Source: an uncultured Lachnospiraceae bacterium
GTDB taxonomy: Bacteria > Bacillota_A > Clostridia > Lachnospirales > Lachnospiraceae
Assembly (NCBI GenBank): GCA_947177885.1
Contig: CAMWWF010000059.1
Span: 1-11,395, forward strand
DNA length: 11,395 bases
Direction: 5' to 3'
Numbering within the stretch: the first letter of the stretch is position 1; each line of letters begins with the position of its first letter. Under the pieces are notes generated by a model, which saw only the letters and a list, made by a program, of their open reading frames with translations, had not been told where the DNA came from and ran no database searches. Both the position numbers and the translations under genes were made by a program. Shown piece by piece: positions 1 to 5,062 of this stretch.

Positions 1-60
1 CGGCCCGGACAGTACGCGAAGATGTGGGAGGCGCAGGCTCAGTGGTATGATGGGAGTTAG
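1..60 (+). CDS. ABC half-exporter, C-terminal end (partial)
   Basis: Only the last 19 codons and the TAG stop are inside the window, in the frame starting at base 1. The residues read RPGQYAKMWEAQAQWYDGS. This is the usual tail of the nucleotide-binding domain of an ABC exporter, after the H-loop, and it closely matches the end of the complete half-exporter at 7162-9051 (TYAKLWNAQARYYQ) and, less closely, the end of the one at 5063-7165. The gene is therefore very likely an ABC_membrane plus ABC_tran protein of the same subfamily, running in from the left. Whether it has its own partner upstream cannot be seen. It is followed by 164 noncoding bases and then the condensation-domain gene on the same strand. 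Confidence 0.8.
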   Translation, partial: RPGQYAKMWEAQAQWYDGS

Positions 61-125
61 TGTGAGAAGAACTTCTAAAGTCGTCCTCCCACATTTGCAA
101 AATATGTCGAAAAAAGTACAAACCG

Positions 126-165
126 TACCATGTTGGTAGAATCAGGAAATGTTGTCATATATAAT
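126..165 (+). promoter_or_regulatory. Promoter of the condensation-domain gene
   Basis: A perfect -10 hexamer TATAAT lies at 160-165. No good -35 is found at 16-18 bases upstream; the best T-rich match, TTGGTA at 133-138, is 21 bases away. A small inverted repeat, TACCA-TGT-TGGTA (126-138), covers the expected -35 area and could be an activator or repressor site. The expected transcript start near 172 gives a leader of about 50 bases before the ATG at 225. The GGAG at 213-216 is placed 8 bases before that ATG. Confidence 0.45.
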
Positions 166-224
166 GAGTTCATCAGTGCAGACAAGTATTCTGCAAGGGA
201 AGAAAAGACGACGGAGCATAGATT

Positions 225-1508
225 ATGACAACAGAAAAGCGAATGGGCAGACTAAATTTATCTCAGAAAGAAATTGTAATGGCGGAGCGGATCTGTCCGG
301 GCAGCGCGAGAAGTACAATTTCCTTAAAGCTCTATCTGCCGGAGCATACGCCGGAGGCAGTGAAGGAGGCGGTAGATACAGTTCTGGACAATGCGGATGT
401 TTTTGCAGCGTCTCTGTGCAGGGAAGAGGGCGGATGTATGCTTTCTTATGGTCAGGAAAAGATTTCCGAATGCAGTATAGAGAAAGAGTGTTCGGCCGAT
501 TGGGTGGAAGGATATATGGACATTTCTGACAGGCTTCCCATGGACACGGCATACCATTTGTATCGGGCGCATGTGTTTCCGCTATCCGACGGCGGAGTCC
601 TTCTGTATACACGGTTTCATCACATTATCCTGGACAGTTGCAGTATGGGGCTGTTTGTGCAGAGAGTATTGGATGTACTGACAGGGAAAGGAATTGTCCG
701 ATCCGTATTTGATACCACAAATATTACGGAGCCGACAGATGACGCAGAGGATGATCTCGTTTCCGGTGAGATTTCTGATGGAAAAGAGTTTTGGAAGTCC
801 TATTTCGCGGATGCGGAATTTGAGACGGCTGTCCACCACAGGAAAGCGGACGGGGAGAAGTTCAGCAGTTACAGGGTCAGTGTGCCGAAAGAGATAATGA
901 GTGGTGTGGAAGCATATGGGGAAAAAGAGAATATTTCAATTCCCTGTCTTTTTGCGGCGGCTTATGTATTTTATCTTGCTCAGGCCACGAACAAAAAGGA
1001 CGCCGTGTTTCTGATGCTGTGTATGAACCGGGAAGTGGAACAGGCGGATACCATGGGGTGTTATACATTGTTTGTGCCGGTCAGAGTACGGGTGGATGCG
1101 GAGGATACCTTTCCAGAGCTGTGCCGGAAGGTGAAGGTAGCGGCGGGAGAAGCGTCGTCACACAGGGAATGCGGTTACACCAGTATCCTTGAGGCTTTGT
1201 GCGAAGAAGAGATTGTCAGAGAGTCAATTTCCGAGTTTGTATTTCAGTTTTGTGATTTTTCCTTTCAGGCGGATTTTCCTTACCGTGTGAGGTTCAGTAT
1301 GGCGGGATATATGTCGAATCATCTGACCTTCAGTCTGTTCCGCAATGAGGCGGGAGGACTGGATCTACAGTTCGATTATCAGGAAGGTATTTATACAAAG
1401 AAAGGGATTAGAAACCTCTTTGAAGCCGTTATCACAATCCTGCTGGGGGGCTTGCGGCTTGACATGGCGCATTCCTTCGAGGAATGTGATTTTGCTTCTA
1501 TGACATAG
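225..1508 (+). CDS. Stand-alone NRPS-type condensation domain protein
   Basis: The 427-residue protein covers one condensation (C) domain and nothing else: there is no visible carrier or adenylation domain. The N-terminus LNLSQKEIVMAERICPGS fits the first core motif of C domains. The active-site motif is HHIILDS at residues 132-138, matching HHxxxDG except that the final glycine is serine; H133 would be the catalytic histidine. The segment MGCYTLFVPVRVRV in the second half fits the later C-domain core with the conserved 'plR', and the C-terminal FDYQEGIYTKKGIRNLF fits the final strand and helix. C domains catalyse amide or ester formation between carrier-bound acyl groups. As a free enzyme it would need partner carrier proteins encoded elsewhere, probably to the left, beyond the exporter fragment. 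The ATG start has GGAG 8 bases upstream. Relatives in this superfamily can also be epimerases or non-peptide acyltransferases, so the substrate is open. Confidence 0.85.
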   Translation: MTTEKRMGRLNLSQKEIVMAERICPGSARSTISLKLYLPEHTPEAVKEAVDTVLDNADVFAASLCREEGGCMLSYGQEKISECSIEKECSADWVEGYMDISDRLPMDTAYHLYRAHVFPLSDGGVLLYTRFHHIILDSCSMGLFVQRVLDVLTGKGIVRSVFDTTNITEPTDDAEDDLVSGEISDGKEFWKSYFADAEFETAVHHRKADGEKFSSYRVSVPKEIMSGVEAYGEKENISIPCLFAAAYVFYLAQATNKKDAVFLMLCMNREVEQADTMGCYTLFVPVRVRVDAEDTFPELCRKVKVAAGEASSHRECGYTSILEALCEEEIVRESISEFVFQFCDFSFQADFPYRVRFSMAGYMSNHLTFSLFRNEAGGLDLQFDYQEGIYTKKGIRNLFEAVITILLGGLRLDMAHSFEECDFASMT

Positions 1509-1559
1509 GAGACATTCCCATTAAAGTTATATTTTTGTGAGGGTAAGATCAGCGAACCG

Positions 1560-1609
1560 GTTCCCAGGCTGGACTTCCAGGGGGCTGGGGCAGGTCCGGC
1601 GATGGGAAC
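1560..1609 (+). other. Two-stem structured element in the convergent gap
   Basis: Seven bases, GTTCCCA (1560-1566), pair with TGGGAAC (1603-1609). Directly inside, GCTGGAC (1568-1574) pairs with GTCCGGC (1594-1600) with one GU pair. The apical loop holds a further small stem, CCAG-GGGG-CTGG (1577-1588). It sits 50 bases after the condensation gene stop and runs straight into the terminator-like hairpin at 1608, sharing two bases with it. I do not recognise it as a known riboswitch. It may be the 3' end of the transcript or a processed small RNA. Confidence 0.35.
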
Positions 1610-1643
1610 GGCTGTGGGGAGCTTGCTCACCAGCAGCCGTTTT
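1608..1643 (+). terminator. Probable terminator of the condensation-domain gene
   Basis: ACGGCTG (1608-1614) pairs with CAGCCGT (1634-1640), and the inside extends with TGG/CCA and GAGC/GCTC. Four T's (1640-1643) follow, then CATCAT. The stem is strong but the T-run is short. It lies about 100 bases after the stop at 1508 and faces the convergent minus-strand gene. No comparable T-tract was found for the minus strand here. Confidence 0.5.
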
Positions 1644-1710
1644 CATCATCGGACATATGCGGCGACAGCCGCAAAGCGAGGAAAACCGCAGGCTTTTCGA
1701 GCTGTACAGG

Positions 1711-2769
1711 CTATTCATTGGGGGCTTTTAGTGGAATCACCATGTTCCATGTTTCCGTTGCGTCCATAAAATTGTTGTGACCGTCAGAAGTCGCGAAAAA
1801 GGCATGAGTGGCAACACCCCCTTCAAAAAGCAGAAAAGGACGTTCCAGACTTCCCATCTGTTCCGTAATCCCGTCATCCCACAGAATATTTCTGGAATAA
1901 GCCAGTTCTCCCATGTGCAAAAACCAGTCGGAGCCATTGGGGGAGGAAGCGTGGATTCCGCCAAAAAGCTCTCCGCATACATTCCCGTTCATATCTTTTG
2001 CAATCATTTCATAGCCGTCCGCAGTTCTCCAGATAAAAGGATCTTCCAGATGGACTTTTTGATCAGCAAACAGAGGATCATGGGATACAGAGTGAAAGGG
2101 GCGGCTGAAATGAGGACTCTTTGCGACTCCAAACATCATATCTGTATGCAGCTGTCCAGTGTATGGAGGCTGTTTATATCCCCGGGATTTATAAACAAGC
2201 AGCACTGAGCCGTCTGGGTTATAGCAGGGAGCCGGATTGGAGACCAGGTAATTATCAAAGCAGGCAGGCCGGGTATTCAGGATTGGAGTATCCTTTCGCT
2301 CCCAGGGGCCAAAGATGCTTTTGGAAACAGCCATTCCGATACGTTTATGACTTCTGGCAGTCTGTACCCGGATATCCTCCGGAGGAAGGGGTTCCTTTGG
2401 CCCGGGCGGTTCAAAAGGATAGGTGGTGCCCATATAATAGAGAACATAAGTATCTTCCCATTTGGTAATAATGGGATTATGCGTAGAGCAGCCATCCCAG
2501 TATGCAGGCCCTCTGGCAGGAAGAACTACTTCCTCAAATTGATAAGGGCCGCAGGGATCCGGGGAGACTGCCCGCACGATCTCGCATTGGAACATCCAGC
2601 CGGGATGCATGGGAAGTGTTTTGGGCCATCTGGAAGCAAAAAGATGATAGCGATCATCTTCCCCTTTTATGGCTGAACCGCACCATACCCAGTAACCTTC
2701 CATTCGAAATCCCCCGTTGCGGGGAGCAGGGAGCATCCGTTCCCTTAAAAATAATTGATCCGTTGACAT
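1711..2769 (-). CDS. Beta-propeller glycosidase-like enzyme
   Basis: The protein has 352 residues and no signal peptide, so it should be cytoplasmic. It shows the repeating strand pattern of five-bladed beta-propeller glycosidases: YWVWCGSAIKGEDDRYHLFAS (residues 27-46) opens a blade, WDGCSTHNPII (91-101) and YLVSNPAPCYNPDGSVLLVY (174-193) open others, then LEDPFIWRTADGYEMIAKD (241-259) and LERPFLLFEGG (308-318). This layout is shared by the GH43/32/68/117/130 type of fold. Conserved acidic candidates are D92, E242/D243 and E309, but I cannot assign the catalytic pair or triad, nor the sugar. It is the only minus-strand gene in the window and has no obvious tie to the exporter and regulator genes around it. 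The ATG is preceded by GAGG with 8 bases of spacing. A specific glycoside hydrolase family would need a profile search. Confidence 0.7.
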   Translation of the reverse strand: MSTDQLFLRERMLPAPRNGGFRMEGYWVWCGSAIKGEDDRYHLFASRWPKTLPMHPGWMFQCEIVRAVSPDPCGPYQFEEVVLPARGPAYWDGCSTHNPIITKWEDTYVLYYMGTTYPFEPPGPKEPLPPEDIRVQTARSHKRIGMAVSKSIFGPWERKDTPILNTRPACFDNYLVSNPAPCYNPDGSVLLVYKSRGYKQPPYTGQLHTDMMFGVAKSPHFSRPFHSVSHDPLFADQKVHLEDPFIWRTADGYEMIAKDMNGNVCGELFGGIHASSPNGSDWFLHMGELAYSRNILWDDGITEQMGSLERPFLLFEGGVATHAFFATSDGHNNFMDATETWNMVIPLKAPNE

Positions 2770-2798
2770 AATAATTACCTCTTTTGCTTTATTTCTGT

Positions 2799-2817
2799 CT
2801 TACCTGTTGAGGGTAAG
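2799..2817. promoter_or_regulatory. Operator-like palindrome at the glycosidase transcript start
   Basis: CTTACC-TGTTGAG-GGTAAG is a 6+6 inverted repeat. It overlaps the predicted -10 hexamer of the minus-strand gene by two bases and covers the expected +1, the usual location for a repressor site. No regulator gene for it is visible in the window. Confidence 0.4.
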
Positions 2818-2844
2818 CATACCACAAAAGCAGAGGGATTACAA
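2816..2844 (-). promoter_or_regulatory. Promoter of the glycosidase-like gene
   Basis: Read on the minus strand: -35 TTGTAA (2839-2844), a 17-base spacer, then TGG followed by -10 TATGCT (2816-2821), giving an extended -10 (TGn) arrangement. The transcript would start around 2809 and carry about 40 bases before the ATG at 2769. Confidence 0.5.
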
Positions 2845-2868
2845 TGGACATATAACAGAAATATGAAG

Positions 2869-2897
2869 TTGCTGTTTTGGGGAAAGTGTAGTATCAT
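2869..2897 (+). promoter_or_regulatory. Candidate promoter of the two-component genes
   Basis: -35 TTGCTG (2869-2874) and -10 TATCAT (2892-2897) are separated by exactly 17 bases. The -10 is five of six; the -35 is weak, as expected for an activated promoter. The leader to the ATG at 2990 would be about 85 bases. Confidence 0.4.
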
Positions 2898-2989
2898 AGG
2901 CTCTGTGGAAGCGCGGGGAGAACGTATCTGTAATCTTTACTGTGAAATGAGATCAGAATGCGGGTGATCTGGAAAGAGACATTGGAAAG

Positions 2990-3697
2990 ATGAAGCTGGC
3001 AATCGTGGAGGATGAAGCTGTTCATGGTAAGTTGTTGGAACAGTATATCGAAGAATGGGGAAAACAGAATAATGTTCCGGTCAGCGTAAAGACATATGTC
3101 AATGCGGAGAGCTTTCTCTTTGAATGGGAGGACATGCCCTGTGATGCCGTGTTTGCGGATATCCAGATGCCCGGTATGGACGGTATGGAGATGGTGAGGA
3201 AGCTGCGGGAAAAGGATGCGAAGATTCCTGTGGTCTTTACAACGGGAATTACAGATTATATGCAGGAGGGGTATGAGGTGGAAGCCCTGAATTATCTGGT
3301 AAAGCCTCTTTCCGCGGAGAAAGTGTCCGCCTGTCTGGATAAGGTCCTTCAGCGGCATGAAGTCACAGAATATCTGATGGCGGAAACTTTGGACGGCATG
3401 AGAAAACTGCCTGTGGAAGAGATTGATTACTGTGAAGCCGCGGGGCATAATACGAAACTCGGGCTGACGGGCGGAGAGAGGCTTTTCGTGCAGAGCAGCC
3501 TGTCAATGCTGGAAGCGGAGCTTGCGGATAAGGGATTTGTGAAATGCCACAGGTCTTACCTGTGTAATGTGGCCAATCTGAACCGCATCACCCCGGATAC
3601 TCTGATCTTTGATGACGGAACAGGTATCCCTGTCAGCAGACGGCTTTACCGGGAGGTAAACAGGGCCTTTATAGGCAGGTTCAGTAAGAGGATGTGA
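2990..3697 (+). CDS. LytTR-family response regulator
   Basis: The 235-residue protein has a receiver domain (about 1-120) followed by a LytTR DNA-binding domain (about 135-232), the AgrA/VirR arrangement. In the receiver, E7/D8 form the acidic pocket, D57 in FADIQMPGMDG is the phosphate acceptor, T84/T85 in FTTG the switch residue, and K105 in LVKP the conserved lysine. The LytTR part shows VEEIDYCEAAGHNTKL, then FVKCHRSYLCNVANLNRI, the typical core of that fold. LytTR regulators bind repeated short sites rather than using a helix-turn-helix. The gene precedes a short GHKL kinase on the same strand, its likely partner. The next operon downstream is the ABC exporter pair, which is the natural candidate target. 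The ATG has GGAAAG close upstream (3-base gap) and a second GGAAAG further up. Confidence 0.92.
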   Translation: MKLAIVEDEAVHGKLLEQYIEEWGKQNNVPVSVKTYVNAESFLFEWEDMPCDAVFADIQMPGMDGMEMVRKLREKDAKIPVVFTTGITDYMQEGYEVEALNYLVKPLSAEKVSACLDKVLQRHEVTEYLMAETLDGMRKLPVEEIDYCEAAGHNTKLGLTGGERLFVQSSLSMLEAELADKGFVKCHRSYLCNVANLNRITPDTLIFDDGTGIPVSRRLYREVNRAFIGRFSKRM

Positions 3698-3820
3698 GTT
3701 GTATCAGGAACGTTCTGTTGCTTTCCGTTAAGTGGCCGAGCCGTGTGCATCCGGGATCATTCAGTGAAAAACACAGGTTTGGGGAATGGAACGTGTGCGA
3801 AATGCACAGAGGGAATGGAC

Positions 3821-4567
3821 ATGTTTTGGTATATGATCGGAGGAGGCGTTTTACTTGCCGTGGCGGTTCCGGTTATCCGGTATTATCTGATACATTTGGT
3901 GGACAAACGTATCGGTCAGTACCAGAGTGACCTTATGGAGAAGCATTGTGAGGAAGTAGAGAATATGTACCGCCGGACCAGAGGCTGGCGGCATGATTAT
4001 CATAATCATATCCAGACCATGAAAGCATATCTTTCCATGGGAGAGCTTGAAAAGCTGGAACAGTATCTGGGAGAGCTGGATACGGACCTTACCACAGTGG
4101 ATACCGTGATCAAGACCGGAAATGTGATGATCGATGCGGTGCTTAACAGTAAGATATCCCTGGCGAAAGCCAGGAATATAGAGGTGGATGCCAAAGCTAT
4201 CGTACCAGAGAAGCTTCCGGTGCCGGAGGTGGACTTTTCTCTGCTGATCGGGAATCTGATGGATAATGCCATGGAAGCCTGCATGAAGATCGAGGACGAG
4301 GCAAAGCGGTTCATCCGCATATATATCGATATTTTAAAAGGACAGCTCTATATTTACATCATCAATTCCACGGAAGGAAGGGTGAGAGGGAAGGTTGCCG
4401 CGGCCGGGAACAGGGTCCGGTATCTGTCCGGTAAGGGCGGCCGCTCACACGGATTCGGCCTGATGCGCGTGGACAGGGTTGTGGAGCGCAATAAAGGTTA
4501 TATTGACAGGCAGGATGAGGAAAATGTTTTCGCGACGGAGATCATGCTGCCGTTTTCGCGCGGATAG
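3821..4567 (+). CDS. Short GHKL sensor histidine kinase, one TM segment
   Basis: The start at 3821 is chosen because AGAGGG lies 7 bases before it and the protein then opens with a membrane helix (residues 1-26). A GTG at 3743 would add 26 polar residues with no clear ribosome site. The 248-residue protein continues with a short helix, the dimerisation box RHDYHNH with phospho-acceptor H58, the N box LIGNLMDNAMEA (N145, N149), and the G box SHGFGLMRV (209-217). These are AgrC-type (HPK10) features. AgrC-like kinases usually have five to seven TM helices for sensing and run beyond 400 residues, so nearly all of the sensor part is absent. It follows the response regulator after a 123-base gap, unusually wide for such a pair. 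The signal may come from another membrane protein. Confidence 0.88.
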   Translation: MFWYMIGGGVLLAVAVPVIRYYLIHLVDKRIGQYQSDLMEKHCEEVENMYRRTRGWRHDYHNHIQTMKAYLSMGELEKLEQYLGELDTDLTTVDTVIKTGNVMIDAVLNSKISLAKARNIEVDAKAIVPEKLPVPEVDFSLLIGNLMDNAMEACMKIEDEAKRFIRIYIDILKGQLYIYIINSTEGRVRGKVAAAGNRVRYLSGKGGRSHGFGLMRVDRVVERNKGYIDRQDEENVFATEIMLPFSRG

Positions 4568-4591
4568 ACAGGAGAAACTTAATTTGGATTT

Positions 4592-4693
4592 ATGGGAGTG
4601 CGGATAGGAAGGTTTGCTGACTGGATTGTCAGAGCAGTTGTATTTACGACCAGGTTTGTGACTCTGTTTTTATTTACGAAATATTTTATTTAA
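4592..4693 (+). CDS. Possible 33-residue cationic membrane peptide
   Basis: An ATG at 4592, 24 bases after the kinase stop, opens a 33-codon frame ending in TAA at 4691-4693, 33 bases before a terminator hairpin. The product starts MGVRIGRFADWIVRAV and ends in an aromatic, hydrophobic stretch with scattered Arg and Lys: one predicted amphipathic or membrane helix, net charge about +4. It has no cysteine and no acidic tail, so it does not fit an AgrD-type cyclic signal precursor. Its position as last gene of the two-component transcript argues for it. Against it, the only Shine-Dalgarno match (AGGAG at 4570-4574) is 17 bases from the ATG, and short frames arise by chance in AT-rich DNA. Confidence 0.25.
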   Translation: MGVRIGRFADWIVRAVVFTTRFVTLFLFTKYFI

Positions 4694-4726
4694 GAAATTT
4701 GTTCCATGTTTTTAGACAAAATAGTC

Positions 4727-4768
4727 TCTCGGAATCTCTTTGTGCCTGATTTTGCGAGAAGATTTTTT
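4727..4768 (+). terminator. Probable terminator of the two-component operon
   Basis: TCTCG (4727-4731) pairs with CGAGA (4755-4759), and GAATC (4732-4736) pairs with GATTT (4748-4752) with one GU pair and a two-base bulge. The 11-base loop is TCTTTGTGCCT. Six T's follow at 4763-4768. The stem is moderate but the hairpin plus T-run layout is standard. Confidence 0.5.
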
Positions 4769-4772
4769 GTAA

Positions 4773-4849
4773 GTTGTGCACAAATTTATGTCAGATACAC
4801 AAAGTGTATCTTGGACGTGGAACGTACGTTGACTAAATTTGTGTGCAAC
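4773..4849. repeat. 77-base inverted repeat, possible three-way junction or LytTR site
   Basis: The left arm GTTGTGCACAAATTTA (4773-4788) pairs over all 16 bases with the right arm TAAATTTGTGTGCAAC (4834-4849), using two GU pairs as RNA. After a one-base bulge the stem continues with GTCA/TGAC (4790-4793 with 4830-4833). Inside is a perfect hairpin GATACAC-AAA-GTGTATC (4794-4810) and a weak ACGT-GGA-ACGT stem (4815-4825), so as RNA it is a three-way junction. As DNA, the two outer ends carry AAGTTGTGCAC (4771-4781, plus) and CAGTTGCACAC (4841-4851, minus), each close to the CAGTTNTNCAC type box known for VirR-like LytTR regulators, but facing each other. Both readings are possible. Confidence 0.7.
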
Positions 4850-4937
4850 TGACGGAAAATCGGCCGCAAAGGCAGGTGCAAGGGAGATTCCGAGAAGCTA
4901 TCAAACAGTTATGGAGGGAGAATACGTTTGCCGCTCG

Positions 4938-4968
4938 TGCACGAATAGAACCGTTCGTGCATTTTTTT
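4938..4968 (+). terminator. Intrinsic terminator before the exporter operon
   Basis: TGCACGAA (4938-4945) pairs perfectly with TTCGTGCA (4954-4961) across an 8-base loop, followed by seven T's (4962-4968). The left arm is also part of a self-complementary ten-mer TCGTGCACGA (4935-4944), so an alternative fold exists. It ends whatever is transcribed from the inverted-repeat region, 95 bases before the exporter ATG. Confidence 0.75.
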
Positions 4969-4991
4969 ATGGGAACAAGGGAAATGTGTTA

Positions 4992-5000
4992 TGCTATAAC
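4992..5000 (+). promoter_or_regulatory. Extended -10 promoter of the exporter pair
   Basis: TGC followed by TATAAC (4995-5000) gives a TGn extended -10 with a five-of-six hexamer. There is no good -35 at 17 bases. It lies just after the terminator and would start transcripts near 5007, inside the next inverted repeat, giving a leader of about 55 bases. Confidence 0.45.
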
Positions 5001-5004
5001 CGGA

Positions 5005-5034
5005 GATTGCAAATGGAACAGCAAAATTGCAATC
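5005..5034. repeat. 8+8 inverted repeat at the exporter transcript start
   Basis: GATTGCAA (5005-5012) and TTGCAATC (5027-5034) are perfect reverse complements separated by 14 bases. The pair begins 4 bases after the predicted -10 and ends 14 bases before the ribosome-binding site GGGGAG (5049-5054). It could be an operator with two TTGCAA half-sites or a leader hairpin. Confidence 0.55.
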
Positions 5035-5062
5035 ACTAAGATAGAGTGGGGGAGACAGTTAT

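Noticed and set aside
22..94. 10-base inverted repeat ATGTGGGAGG / CCTCCCACAT around the exporter stop
   Set aside because: The loop is more than 50 bases and no T-run follows, so I do not call it a terminator.
104..139. 11-codon frame MSKKVQTVPCW before the condensation gene
   Set aside because: No ribosome site and it lies upstream of the predicted -10, so it would not be on that transcript.
2863..2967. 34-residue Cys-containing frame starting MKLLFWGKCS upstream of the response regulator
   Set aside because: No ribosome site, and it overlaps the best promoter for the regulator gene; nothing else supports it as a signal peptide gene.
2894..3448. 184-residue open frame on the minus strand opposite the response regulator
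   Set aside because: It lies almost wholly over the receiver and early LytTR coding region, has His/Phe-rich composition and no recognisable motifs.
3743..3820. N-terminal extension of the kinase from GTG 3743 (begins MCIRDH)
   Set aside because: The internal ATG at 3821 has a well-placed AGAGGG and starts at the membrane helix. The resemblance to the translated transposase-adapter artefact is coincidental because the DNA differs.
4592..4693. AgrD-like autoinducer precursor for the AgrC-like kinase
   Set aside because: The small frame has no Cys/Ser-centred core or acidic tail, and no AgrB-type protease is present in the window.
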